Made by a program: the position numbers and the translations under genes | Notes under the pieces: generated by a model | Told to the model about the DNA's origin: nothing | Databases searched by the model: none | What the model saw: only the letters and a program-made list of their open reading frames with translations | Shown here: positions 24,662 to 32,581 of the stretch, piece after piece | Layout: the number at the start of each line of letters is the position of its first letter | Numbering within the stretch: the first letter of the stretch is position 1 | Assembly (NCBI GenBank): GCA_016713825.1 | Contig: JADJOJ010000003.1 | Span: forward strand, 124,001 to 188,000 | Direction of reading: 5' to 3' | Source: Candidatus Leptofilum gracile | GTDB taxonomy: Bacteria > Chloroflexota > Anaerolineae > Promineifilales > Promineifilaceae | DNA length: 64,000 nucleotides

Positions 24662-25120
24662 ATTAAAGTTTCCATTCCCGGCATTGATGCGAACGGTGTG
24701 TCCCACACCGTCAATGGTGAGTCCAGCTACGGATAGCACAGGCAGCGCGCTGCCCAGGTTGATGGTGAAGTCGCCGCTAAAGTTGATAACGTCGGGGCCA
24801 GCCTGTGCCTGGGCGGTTTCGATAGCGGCTCGTAGGGTGCAGCCGCCAATGAGCGTGAGGCAGCTGCCCGTGCCGCCGCTGCCATCAGGTTCGTCGCCAG
24901 CACTGTTCACCGTAATGGTGGCTGTGGGGGAGGCAACGGCCGTTTCCGCCCTCAGCAAAATGGCCAATAAACCATTCAACGATGCGACAAAAATAAAGAT
25001 AAAAATCAGCATACGTCTCATCAATGTATCCTCCTAAATTAGGAAATATGAGTGAAACTGTTTGGCTAATAAGTTGTTGATCGCAGAAATAGGTGTTGGC
25101 TTACGAGGGAGAGAAATGAA

Positions 25121-25162
25121 AATCAGGCCAACATCTTTACATCATGAAAGGTTGGCCTGATT
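25121..25162. terminator. Stem-loop between the beta-helix and thioredoxin genes
   Basis: AATCAGGCCAAC pairs perfectly with GTTGGCCTGATT across 18 bases. It lies between two minus-strand genes, downstream of the TlpA-like gene. No T-run follows on either side. The rest of the 25022-25247 gap shows nothing else clear. Confidence 0.5.
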
Positions 25163-25247
25163 GTATCGGAAAAATATCTTGTGAAGTTGTTAAGCAAATA
25201 ACAGCAAAAAATGGGGGTTTAAGGGGCGCGGTGTGTTTTGCAGTTGA

Positions 25248-25859
25248 TTAGTTTAGCAAAGGCAGCACAATTTTTTCCAACTCGCGTTCGCTGATTTCGC
25301 CCGTTTGCACGTGCTGGATGACGCCCTGGCGGTCGATGATGAAGGTGGTGGGGAAGCTGCGGGTGCTGTATTGCTGGGCCACGCGGCCTTCAATGTCTAG
25401 CAGCACGGGGAAGGTGAAGTTGTTTAATTCGATGAACGGCCGTACCGTTTCCGCACTTTCCTCTTCATTGATTGCCAAAACAACCAGCCCTTCCTCTTTG
25501 TACGCTTCATAAAAATTATTAATGCCCGGCATTTCGGCGCGGCAGGGGGGGCACCAGGTGGCCCAGAAGTTCATGATGATCACCTCGCCTTCGTAATCAT
25601 TGAGGGAGACGGGAAAACCGCCCAGCGATTCAATGGTGAAGTCGGTGACGGTGCCGCCTTGTTGGGCCAGGGCGGGTGCGCCGTAACTGTTGGTGGTGGG
25701 GGTGGGAACGGCCGTTTGCACACTCATCCAAACAAGAACAGCCAGCCCGCCCAAAATGAGCACCAGCGCGGCAGCCAGCAGCCGGTTGCTTTGCTGAACC
25801 TTCTTCTGCTGCCGGGCAGCGCGACGATTGTGGTTAACAGTGTGATGTGAATTTGACAT
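25248..25859 (-). CDS. TlpA-like membrane-anchored thiol-disulfide protein
   Basis: A 203-residue thioredoxin-fold protein. A basic N-terminus and one membrane segment (about residues 27-48, 'LLAAALVLILGGLAVLVWMS') anchor it outside the membrane. The redox motif 'NFWATWCPPCRAEMPGI' holds the CxxC pair (about 105), and 'TTFIIDRQGVIQHVQTG' carries the cis-Pro region typical of ResA/TlpA. Such proteins reduce apocytochromes or other extracytoplasmic proteins. GGAG precedes the ATG. No cytochrome maturation genes are adjacent. Confidence 0.9.
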   Translation of the reverse strand: MSNSHHTVNHNRRAARQQKKVQQSNRLLAAALVLILGGLAVLVWMSVQTAVPTPTTNSYGAPALAQQGGTVTDFTIESLGGFPVSLNDYEGEVIIMNFWATWCPPCRAEMPGINNFYEAYKEEGLVVLAINEEESAETVRPFIELNNFTFPVLLDIEGRVAQQYSTRSFPTTFIIDRQGVIQHVQTGEISERELEKIVLPLLN

Positions 25860-25937
25860 AATGTTGCTCCAGTTCCAGTTATGCAGTTTCTAATTTTATT
25901 AGATGCAGCGAGTGGGAAGAAGTAACATTCGTCCGTA

Positions 25938-26036
25938 AAAAAACCTGACAGGTCTACGACCAAACTTCACCATTAAGGTGTTTCGTGATGCAAAATAGTT
26001 TCATGGCAAAGTAGCTTAATAGACCTGTCAGGTTTT
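25938..26036. repeat. Inverted-repeat element with AACCTGACAGGTCTA ends
   Basis: AAACCTGACAGGTCTA at 25941-25956 and its reverse complement at 26020-26034 bound ~60 unrelated bases. It looks like a short non-coding mobile remnant or a strong stem. It fills most of the gap between the thioredoxin and tryptophanase genes. Confidence 0.65.
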
Positions 26037-26038
26037 AT

Positions 26039-27409
26039 TTAAATCAGCGCCATCTTGGCCGAAAAATGGCGCAGCACGGGCGGGGCATCGACAATGCGCA
26101 CACCGCGAATCTCATTCTTGATGCTGTTGACATAAAGGAGCACTTCGGCCAGATAATCGACGTGGCTTTGCGTGTAGACCCGGCGCGGGAAGGCCAATCG
26201 CACCAGCTCCATCGCGGCAGGTTTTTCGCTGCCGTCGGGCTGGTGGCCAAACATCACCGAGCCAATTTCCACCGAGCGAATGCCGCCTTCCAGGTAGAGC
26301 GCCAGCGACAGCGCCCAGGCGGGATATTCGCTTTGCGGAATGTGGGGCAGCATCCCTTTGGCGTCGATGTAGATGGCGTGGCCGCCCGCTGGCCGCACAA
26401 TCGGAATGTCGTTGGCGGTGAGAATATCGCCCAGATAAGCGACGGAGCGGATGCGGTAGTTGAGGTAATCTTCGTGCAGCACCTCTTCCAGCCCCACGGC
26501 GATCGCTTCCAGATCGTAGCCAGCCAGGCCGCCGTAGGTGGGGAAGCCTTCGGTGAGGATGAGCAGATTTTTGCACGTTTGCGCCAGTGCGTCGTCGTTG
26601 AGCGCCAGGAAGCCGCCGATGTTGGCCATGCCGTCTTTTTTGGCGCTCATGGTGGCCCCATCGACGTAGCTGAACATCTCCTGGGCAATGTCCAGCGGCG
26701 TTTTGTCGGCGTAACCTTCCTCGCGGGTTTTGATGAACCAGGCGTTTTCGGCAAAGCGGCAGCAGTCGAGGAAGAGCGGCACGCTGTGGCGGCGGCAAAT
26801 CTCGCTGGCGGCGCGAATGTTGGCCATGCTCACCGGCTGCCCGCCACCGGAGTTGTTGGTGACGGTGATCATCGCCAGTGGCACTTTGCCCGGATTTTCC
26901 ACGATGGTTTGCTCCAGTTTTTGCAAATCGATATTGCCTTTGAAGGGCAAAATGGCGGCGGGGTCGTGCGCTTCGGCGATGGGAATGTCGTAGGCGACAG
27001 CGCCGCGATATTCGGTGTTGGCGCGGGTGGTGTCGAAGTGGGTGTTGTTGGGCACGATGTCGCCCGGCTTGAGCACGGAGCCAAACAAAATGCGCTCGGC
27101 GGCGCGCCCCTGGTGGGTGGGGATGACGTGTTTGAGGTGGGTGATGTTTTGTACGGCCGTTTCAAACTTATAAAACGATTTGGCCCCGGCGTACGACTCA
27201 TCCCCCAGCATCATGCCCGCCCACTGCCCGGAAGACATCGCCCCCGTACCAGAGTCGGTCAGCAGGTCTATGAGCACGTCTTCGGCCTTGAGCAGGAATA
27301 GGTTGTAGTGGGCTTCAGCTAATAATTTTTCCCGCTCGGCGCGGGTGGTCTGGCGGATTGGCTCCACCATTTTAATGCGAAATGGTTCGATGATGGTTTT
27401 GAACTTCAT
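26039..27409 (-). CDS. Tryptophanase / tyrosine phenol-lyase family enzyme
   Basis: A 456-residue PLP enzyme that breaks tryptophan to indole, pyruvate and ammonia, or tyrosine to phenol. The start 'PFRIKMVEPIRQTTRAERE', 'LLTDSGTGAMSSGQWAGMM' (about 49-67), and 'HVIPTHQGRAAERILF' are diagnostic. The PLP Lys is in 'GATMSAKKDGMANIGGF' (about 250-266). I start at ATG 27409, which has GGAGG upstream; the longer frame has no similarity. I favour tryptophanase from the overall pattern, but phenol-lyase activity cannot be excluded by eye. The neighbours give no hint. Confidence 0.9.
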   Translation of the reverse strand: MKFKTIIEPFRIKMVEPIRQTTRAEREKLLAEAHYNLFLLKAEDVLIDLLTDSGTGAMSSGQWAGMMLGDESYAGAKSFYKFETAVQNITHLKHVIPTHQGRAAERILFGSVLKPGDIVPNNTHFDTTRANTEYRGAVAYDIPIAEAHDPAAILPFKGNIDLQKLEQTIVENPGKVPLAMITVTNNSGGGQPVSMANIRAASEICRRHSVPLFLDCCRFAENAWFIKTREEGYADKTPLDIAQEMFSYVDGATMSAKKDGMANIGGFLALNDDALAQTCKNLLILTEGFPTYGGLAGYDLEAIAVGLEEVLHEDYLNYRIRSVAYLGDILTANDIPIVRPAGGHAIYIDAKGMLPHIPQSEYPAWALSLALYLEGGIRSVEIGSVMFGHQPDGSEKPAAMELVRLAFPRRVYTQSHVDYLAEVLLYVNSIKNEIRGVRIVDAPPVLRHFSAKMALI

Positions 27410-27643
27410 GCGTGCCTCCAAAGTTGTGGGTTGGTGGCTGGTGGTTGGTTTGTCAGGCGAACGAGCCATTAACCACCGGCCCCTAGTTACAATTTGCCGT
27501 GTGGAAACGGCCGTTTGCACCTTCAGTGTCACATTATATGCCGCCATTCTATTTTGTGATAGATTACGGACAGGTAGCTATTTCCCCTGGATTCTTTTTG
27601 AATGCAAATTGAATTCAACGCTTATTTCGGAGGATCAAAACAG

Positions 27644-28468
27644 ATGGATGTAAAAAAAGTTGAAGCCGGTGGGCAGCAGATTGCCTACTATGAAAGCGCA
27701 GGCAACGGCCCGGCGGTAATGCTCATTCACGGCAATTCCGCCTCTAAGCAAACGTTTGCGGCGCAGTTGACGGGCGAATTTGGCCAGAAATACCGGGTGG
27801 TGGCCATGGATTTGCCCGGTCATGGTGAATCAGACCAGGCGGCCGAGCCAGCGAAAACGTACCATATGCCGGGCTATGCGGCCGTTGTGGCTGAAGTGGC
27901 GCAAAAATTGGGCCTGACAGATGGCGTGTTTGTCGGCTGGAGTTTGGGTGGGCATATCGTTCTAGAAGCCCATAACCTGCTGCCAGATGCGGCTGGGTTT
28001 GTTATTTTTGGTACACCCCCGCTGGCGTTCCCCCCGGATATGGAGAATGCGTTTTTACCGAATCCGGCGATGGGCGCGGCTTTTGCCGAAGAATTAACGC
28101 AGGAGCAAATGGCAGGATTTGCCGCCGCTTGCCTGGCCCCAGACTGCACCCATGATTTGGCCCCGTACGTGGCGGACATCGCCCGCACCGATGGCCGTGC
28201 CCGCGCCACAATGGCGGCCAGCATTGCCCCAGATGGCTACCAGGATGAGGTGGAGATTGTGCGGAATTTGAAACGGCCGTTAGCCATCCTCCACGGTGAG
28301 CAAGAGCAGCTGGTTAACGCCGCGTACATCAGCGGGCTAGAGATGCCCACGCTGTGGCGCGGCGCAGTGCAAATGATCCCTGGTGCCGGCCACACGCCGC
28401 AAACCGAAACCCCCGAAGCGTTTAGCGCCCTGTTAAGCGCCTTTGTGGATGAAGTAACGGCCGTATGA
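27644..28468 (+). CDS. Alpha/beta hydrolase
   Basis: A 274-residue hydrolase. 'VMLIHGNSASKQTFAAQL' gives the oxyanion-hole HG motif (about 24-41), 'VAMDLPGHGESDQ' follows, and the nucleophile elbow 'FVGWSLGGHIVLEA' has Ser near 99. The acid is probably the Glu/Asp region near 'LAILHGEQEQL' and the His in 'IPGAGHTPQTETPEAF'. ATG 27644 has GGAGG 11 bases upstream; an upstream in-frame ATG at 27602 is less likely. Substrate unknown. Confidence 0.88.
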   Translation: MDVKKVEAGGQQIAYYESAGNGPAVMLIHGNSASKQTFAAQLTGEFGQKYRVVAMDLPGHGESDQAAEPAKTYHMPGYAAVVAEVAQKLGLTDGVFVGWSLGGHIVLEAHNLLPDAAGFVIFGTPPLAFPPDMENAFLPNPAMGAAFAEELTQEQMAGFAAACLAPDCTHDLAPYVADIARTDGRARATMAASIAPDGYQDEVEIVRNLKRPLAILHGEQEQLVNAAYISGLEMPTLWRGAVQMIPGAGHTPQTETPEAFSALLSAFVDEVTAV

Positions 28469-28577
28469 AGAGAATATGAGCACGTTTCCTGAATAGTTCG
28501 ACAGAAAAGGGATTGCCCGGTATAGTTGAGGTTGGATCAAAATTCAAGATGTTGTAGTTCTGAATTAAAGTATGTTA

Positions 28578-28617
28578 AAGCGTTGTCTGGACATATAAAT
28601 CCAGAGAACGCTTTTTT
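28578..28617 (+). terminator. Rho-independent terminator before the cold-shock gene
   Basis: AAGCGTT-G-TCTGGA pairs with TCCAGA-G-AACGCTT and is followed by a run of T. It could end the hydrolase transcript, or be an attenuator if the cold-shock gene has a long leader, as many do. Confidence 0.75.
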
Positions 28618-28627
28618 GTTGTCTTTC

Positions 28628-28656
28628 TTGTTAAGAACCATACGTATTGATATTGA
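28628..28656 (+). promoter_or_regulatory. Candidate promoter of the cold-shock gene
   Basis: TTGTTA (28628-28633) and TATTGA (28651-28656) are 17 bases apart, 44 bases before the start codon and just after the terminator. The boxes are only fair matches. Confidence 0.35.
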
Positions 28657-28699
28657 GAACCACCCTATTTTTATGTACCAAAACAAGGAGTGTACAACA

Positions 28700-28909
28700 A
28701 TGAGCGAACGTAAAACTGGAACCGTAAAATGGTTTAATGATCAAAAAGGATTTGGATTTTTGGAACAAGAAGATGGCGATGATGTATTCGTGCATCATTC
28801 CGCAATCGTTTCTGAAGGCTACCGCTCGCTGGCTGAAGGCGATCGGGTAGAGTTTACGATTGAACAAGGCCAGAAAGGCCCAGCCGCAGCCGACGTCCGT
28901 AAAATCTAA
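28700..28909 (+). CDS. Cold-shock protein, CspA family
   Basis: A 69-residue single-domain RNA/DNA-binding protein that acts as an RNA chaperone. RNP1 'KGFGFLEQ' and RNP2 'DVFVHHSAI' are intact, and the length is standard. AAGGAG lies 10 bases before the ATG. The longer upstream frame is leader. A strong terminator follows 50 bases after the stop, so it is monocistronic. Confidence 0.96.
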   Translation: MSERKTGTVKWFNDQKGFGFLEQEDGDDVFVHHSAIVSEGYRSLAEGDRVEFTIEQGQKGPAAADVRKI

Positions 28910-28961
28910 ACCGTTGGTTTGAACTTCCTCTTCTCTGAGGAATTTTAAAATGAAGTAAAAA

Positions 28962-28988
28962 AGGCTCGCAGTTATGCGAGCCTTTTTT
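28962..28988 (+). terminator. Rho-independent terminator after the cold-shock gene
   Basis: GGCTCGCA pairs with TGCGAGCC over a GTTA loop, followed by seven T. Confidence 0.93.
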
Positions 28989-29023
28989 TATTGCAATCCC
29001 TTCATTCTGGGGTGACGGCCAGG

Positions 29024-29530
29024 TTAATTGCGCGGCGTTGCGTCTAAGGTGAGCAATAACAGATTATCAGAGACCGTGACGTTTTTTAAGGTGATGTTGC
29101 GGTTGCGCGGTTCTGCCCGCCCGTTGATCCGTTCGGCGAGGTTGTTGTTGAACTGTTCAATGCGCTCGTCGGTTACATCTACGCCTTCGATTTGAATTTC
29201 TGTGGCTTCCAGTAGCAACGTGCCATTTTGTACGGAGGGGATGATGACGATACGGCCGTTTACCCTTCCCCCACCATCTCGCCGGTCATGCGTCCCGGTC
29301 ACTTCGATTTGCCCATTTTGTAAAGCAACCACAGGGTCCCGCAGCAGCGGATTTGCGCCAGCTTGCAGCGCTTCTTCAACCAGCTGAGCCATATCTGCTT
29401 CATTAAGCTCGACGGTGACATTGAAAACATCGCTGCCCCGCTCGCGCACAATATCAACCCGACCTGCTCCGCAAGCTACCAAAAGTAAACTACCTACTAC
29501 CAGTAAAACAGCTATTGTTAATTGTCGCAT
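29024..29530 (-). CDS. Lipoprotein of unknown function
   Basis: A 168-residue protein with a lipoprotein signal peptide: hydrophobic core 'TIAVLLVVGSLLL' and lipobox 'LVACGAG' (Cys20). The mature part is a compact alpha/beta-like domain ('DVFNVTVELNEADMAQLVEEAL', 'GTLLLEATEIQIEGVDVTDE'), reminiscent of lipid-binding LppY/YpmS-type domains, though I cannot name the family. It converges with the cold-shock gene. Its ribosome site AAGGA lies at the edge of a dispersed repeat that begins right upstream. Confidence 0.75.
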   Translation of the reverse strand: MRQLTIAVLLVVGSLLLVACGAGRVDIVRERGSDVFNVTVELNEADMAQLVEEALQAGANPLLRDPVVALQNGQIEVTGTHDRRDGGGRVNGRIVIIPSVQNGTLLLEATEIQIEGVDVTDERIEQFNNNLAERINGRAEPRNRNITLKNVTVSDNLLLLTLDATPRN

Positions 29531-29540
29531 TTTGTTCTCC

Positions 29541-29663
29541 TTAGAAATAAACCTCTGGGAGGCTTCAAAAATGGCCTCTGTTACGCACTGAACCTCCCGG
29601 AGGTTGGGTTTTCATTCATGGTGGTCGGCGACAGCCGGTGTCGTCTCCTCTGAAAATAGGCCG
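29541..29663. repeat. Dispersed ~120-base repeat, copy 1
   Basis: Almost identical to 53461-53583. It includes AACCTCCCGGAGGTTGGG, ATGGCCTCTGTTACGCACTG and GTCGGCGACAGCCGGTGTCG, each able to fold into a stem. Both copies sit immediately upstream of a minus-strand gene and share the CTCCTTAGAA edge that supplies its ribosome site. Confidence 0.9.
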
Positions 29664-29712
29664 CGGATTACGCGGATTTACGCGGATTAAAATCTGTGGA
29701 AATCTGTGGCTC

Positions 29713-29836
29713 TACTGAAAAAAGGGTGATTTCACCGCAGAGGCGCGGAGATCGCGGAGATTTTCCTCTGGTTATCTTTAAAACGCTGCGTCCTTTTCGT
29801 CTTTGCGGTTTGGTTTTTCAGTGGACTCATCTGTGT
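29713..29836 (+). repeat. Dispersed ~125-base repeat, copy A
   Basis: Clearly related to the reverse complement of 59285-59408. Shared blocks include AAAAAAGGGTGATTTCACCG, CTTTGCGGTTTG and TTTTCAGTGGACTCATCTGT. Function unknown. Confidence 0.85.
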
Positions 29837-30080
29837 CCTTTTCATTTATGGTGGCAGCAATTTGTAAATGATTGGCCTGATAACTGTAACGTGTTTGTAA
29901 AAACGGCCGTTTCATCACCAAGCCCAATAGCTACCATAAGCTCAACTTATCAAATCTTTATACTGTCTACACAGTTTTGCTTATGATAAAGCGTAATGAA
30001 TCCATTGCAGTGCAAACGATTCATTCAAAATTTACAAACAGCTAGCCGATTGGCTAAAAAACGTATTGGAGAACAAAATC

Positions 30081-30869
30081 ATGTTAGAAAACAGACAATC
30101 TGAAAATACAGGCAAACGCTTGATTAGTTGGAAATCTATTTTAGGCCTTGGCTTGGCCTCTCTTTTTATTGGCGGGCTGGTGCTGCTGGTGCAGCCAGCT
30201 TCTGCCCAAACCACCGATGGCAGCTTGACCGATGAGGACATTGCCTCGCTGCTTTACATGCGCGAGGAAGAAAAGCTGGCCCACGACGTATACGTAACGC
30301 TCTACGAACTGTGGGGCGCACCGCTTTTCAACAACATCGCCGCCAGTGAGCAAAACCACACAGAGATGGTTTTGGCTTTACTCAATCAGTACGGTCTGGC
30401 GGATCCGGCGGTGGGCAATGCGGTTGGCGTTTTTGCCAATGCAGAGCTGCAAGCGTTGTACAATGACCTGGTGAGCCAGGGCAGCCAATCGTACGAAGCG
30501 GCGCTGCGGGTGGGTGGCCTGATCGAAGAAGTGGATATTGCAGATTTGCGGGCCGAATTGGCCACCACAAACGTGGCTGCGATTCAGCAGGTGTACCAAA
30601 GCTTGCTCAGCGCCTCGGGCAATCATCTGAATGGGTTTGCCAACGCTTATGAAAATGCCACAGGCGAGGCATACGCCGCCCAACTGCTCAGTGATGCGGA
30701 CGTGGCAGCCATCTTGAGCGGGGGTAACAGTTCTGGCAACGGCAACAGCCAGGGCGCACGCGGTGGCGGTGGCCAGGCTGGTGGCAACCAGGGTAGTGGC
30801 CGCGGCAACAGTGGCCAAGGCAGCCAGGGCAGCCAGGGCAGCCAGGGCAATGGCGGCGGCCGGCGTTAA
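30081..30869 (+). CDS. DUF2202 ferritin-like secreted or membrane-anchored protein
   Basis: A 262-residue protein. An N-terminal membrane segment (about 19-37, 'ILGLGLASLFIGGLVLLVQ') ending in 'PASAQT' looks like a signal peptide. The DUF2202 domain (about 50-190) has 'LLYMREEEKLAHDVYVTLYE', with the Glu and His residues of a ferritin-like four-helix bundle, and 'NNIAASEQNHTEMVLALL'. The tail from about 215 is low-complexity Gly/Gln/Ser with tandem 'GSQ' repeats. Function is not established; a metal or redox role is inferred from the fold. ATG 30081 has GGAG 9 bases upstream; an in-frame TTG 15 bases earlier is unlikely. Confidence 0.85.
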   Translation: MLENRQSENTGKRLISWKSILGLGLASLFIGGLVLLVQPASAQTTDGSLTDEDIASLLYMREEEKLAHDVYVTLYELWGAPLFNNIAASEQNHTEMVLALLNQYGLADPAVGNAVGVFANAELQALYNDLVSQGSQSYEAALRVGGLIEEVDIADLRAELATTNVAAIQQVYQSLLSASGNHLNGFANAYENATGEAYAAQLLSDADVAAILSGGNSSGNGNSQGARGGGGQAGGNQGSGRGNSGQGSQGSQGSQGNGGGRR

Positions 30870-30907
30870 TTTGAAAAGTTCTTAAACCTCCTGTAAACGT
30901 TGATCAA

Positions 30908-30943
30908 AAAAGCGGTGCTTGCTGAGCAGGCACCGCTTTTTTG
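30908..30943 (+). terminator. Rho-independent terminator after the DUF2202 gene
   Basis: AGCGGTGC pairs with GCACCGCT, with A-run before and T-run after, so it could work in both directions. Confidence 0.85.
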
Positions 30944-30950
30944 CGTCACA

Positions 30951-31018
30951 ATTTGGACACGGATTTGACGGCAGACACGGATAAAAAGCAAAAAATCCGT
31001 CAAATTCGTGTCATCTGT
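30951..31018. repeat. Inverted array of GACACGGAT-type units
   Basis: GGACACGGATTTGACGGCAG and ACACGGAT are followed by ATCCGTCAAATTCGTGTC. It lies between the DUF2202 terminator and the end of the P450 gene. Confidence 0.65.
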
Positions 31019-31027
31019 GTTCCCTAT

Positions 31028-32431
31028 TTAGGCGAGGGCGAGTTCGGGGGTGGGAGATACGGCCGTTTCCCGTTCCACAACTTTCATCTGAATTCCATTT
31101 TCTGGGGTGAGCGTGATTTGGGTGTTGTAGCGTACAGGTTCGGTTTGGGCCAGGGTGAGCCGGTAATTTTGGGCAATGGTGGCCAGAATGAGCTGCGCTT
31201 CCATCATAGCAAAGGCGTTGCCAATGCAAACCCGTGCGCCGCCGCCAAACGGCATGTAGGCAAACTTGGGCAGCGATTTCTCGAACTCTGGCGTGAACCG
31301 CTCTGGTTTAAACGCGTCTGGCTCGTCGAAATAGTGGGGCAGATGGTGCATCACGTACGGCGAGATAAAGACGGTGCTGCCTTTGGGGACGGTATAGCCG
31401 CCTAATTCAACATCTGCTAGAGCGAGACGGCCGTTCAAAATCCAGGCGGGTGGGTATAGCCGAATTGCTTCTTTGATGATTTGCAGGCTGTACGGCAGGT
31501 TAGGCAAATCGGCCAGCGTGGGCTGGCGACCGGCCAGCACGCTGTCTAGCTCTGCGTGCAGTTTGGCTTCTGTTTCGGGATGTTGGGCCAGTAGAAACCA
31601 GGTCCAACTGAGGGCATTGGAGGTGGTTTCATGCCCGGCGGCAAACAGGGTGGCTACCTCGTCGCGCAGCTGCTTGTCGTCCATAAATTCGCCATCTTCG
31701 TCTACAGAAAGCATCAGCATAGAGAGCAAATCACCGCTGTCTTCTACCTGGCCGTTAACGGCCGTTTGTCGTCGCCCGGCAATAATTTGGTCCATTACCT
31801 TGTTAAATTCAGCCACCGCCCGGTTGCGCAGCCGGTTATCGGCCGTGGGAACCCAGTTGGGCAGCGAAACCCCTCGCTGGTAATCCCGGTTAGAAACGGC
31901 TTGCAGGTCTTCCATAGCGCTGCCGATGGTAACGGCCGTATCACCCGACTCGGCAATAGCATCTGCATCAAATAATGTTTTAGAGACGATGAGCATCGTC
32001 AGATGCATCATTTCCTCAGTAATGTCTACTACCGCTTCATTTTCCCAGCCAGCCATAATTTGATTTGCATAATCAAGCATCACTTTAGCATAGTTGTGGA
32101 TGCGTTTGCTGTGGAAGGCGGGTTGGGCCAGCCGCCGCTGCCGCCGATGAAAATCCCCATCGCTGGTGAGCAAACCATTGCCTAAAAATTTGCCCAGGAT
32201 TTGTTTGTCTAGCGGCGCTTTTTCAAATTTATCGCTTTGCGTTACCAGCACTTCACGAATGAGGTCGGGGTGCCCTACCAGGTAGGTGTGCAGGTGTGCC
32301 AGCCGAAAATAGACCAGATCGCCATATTTTTTAATACTTTCCAGCAAAAAAGCGGGTTCATCTTCACTGAATTGGCTGGCGCTTCCCATGATGCCAGAGC
32401 TTTTAGGGCCAGACGGCCGTTTTACTGCCAT
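31028..32431 (-). CDS. Cytochrome P450
   Basis: A 467-residue soluble P450. The I-helix oxygen site is 'LFAAGHETTSNALSWTWFLL' (about 250-270). The K-helix ExxR is in 'IIKEAIRLYPPAW', and the heme loop 'PFGGGARVCIGNAFAMMEA' holds the Cys ligand near residue 409. The pattern is like CYP4/CYP102-type hydroxylases acting on fatty acids or terpenoids, but the substrate is unknown. AGGAG precedes the ATG. It diverges from a TetR regulator that probably controls it. No redox partner gene is adjacent. Confidence 0.93.
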   Translation of the reverse strand: MAVKRPSGPKSSGIMGSASQFSEDEPAFLLESIKKYGDLVYFRLAHLHTYLVGHPDLIREVLVTQSDKFEKAPLDKQILGKFLGNGLLTSDGDFHRRQRRLAQPAFHSKRIHNYAKVMLDYANQIMAGWENEAVVDITEEMMHLTMLIVSKTLFDADAIAESGDTAVTIGSAMEDLQAVSNRDYQRGVSLPNWVPTADNRLRNRAVAEFNKVMDQIIAGRRQTAVNGQVEDSGDLLSMLMLSVDEDGEFMDDKQLRDEVATLFAAGHETTSNALSWTWFLLAQHPETEAKLHAELDSVLAGRQPTLADLPNLPYSLQIIKEAIRLYPPAWILNGRLALADVELGGYTVPKGSTVFISPYVMHHLPHYFDEPDAFKPERFTPEFEKSLPKFAYMPFGGGARVCIGNAFAMMEAQLILATIAQNYRLTLAQTEPVRYNTQITLTPENGIQMKVVERETAVSPTPELALA

Positions 32432-32541
32432 GATAGTTACTCCTGAATTTTTGAGATAATTGACAAGTTGTTGTTTAATTGATACAGTGTTGCCAAAATA
32501 ATAAATCGGATTGGTTGATTGTCAAGCGTGAATCACAATCC

Positions 32542-32561
32542 ACTGTTGATTTATCGACAGT
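32542..32561. promoter_or_regulatory. Candidate TetR operator (20-base palindrome)
   Basis: ACTGTTGATTTATCGACAGT is a palindrome at 16 of 20 positions (eight of ten base pairs). It lies in the 150-base divergent promoter region, 20 bases before the regulator start, where an autoregulatory TetR operator is expected. Confidence 0.5.
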
Positions 32562-32581
32562 TGTTGAAAAGAGGTATACAC

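Larger units (their letters stand above)
22015..25021 (-). pseudogene. Secreted right-handed beta-helix protein, split by an IS element
   Basis: The 5' part (25021-24662) encodes a signal peptide ('MLIFIFIFVASLNGLLAILL') and a CSLREA-like start, 'GTGSCLTLIGGCTLRAAIETA'. The 3' part (23787-22015) holds many parallel beta-helix turns of the 'GNNIIGS', 'NNYGIYV', 'NGFDGLHV' kind. Removing the IS and one copy of its 3-base target gives one continuous frame of about 710 residues, with an Asn codon at the junction. Proteins of this type are surface or secreted polysaccharide-binding or adhesin-like proteins. AGGAGG lies before ATG 25021. As it stands the product would stop after ~127 residues. Confidence 0.85.
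29531..30080. other. Gene-free 550-base region of dispersed repeats
   Basis: Between the divergent lipoprotein and DUF2202 genes. It holds a ~120-base repeat (29541-29663), a CGCGGATTACGCGGATT-type unit (29662-29708), another ~125-base repeat (29713-29836) and one ACGGCCGT (about 29904). The DUF2202 promoter must lie after about 29910; AT-rich sequence is present there. No gene was recognised. Confidence 0.7.

Noticed and set aside
25938..26036. Small insertion element with inverted ends
   Set aside because: Inverted ends are clear, but no target duplication or coding sequence is visible, so I list it only as a repeat.
26066..27301. Long open frame opposite the tryptophanase gene (over 400 codons)
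   Set aside because: It is the antisense shadow of a well-conserved gene in GC-rich DNA; its residue use is not protein-like.
28526..28699. Longer N-terminus for the cold-shock protein
   Set aside because: The added residues are unlike any cold-shock protein and contain a terminator; the ATG at 28700 has a strong ribosome site.
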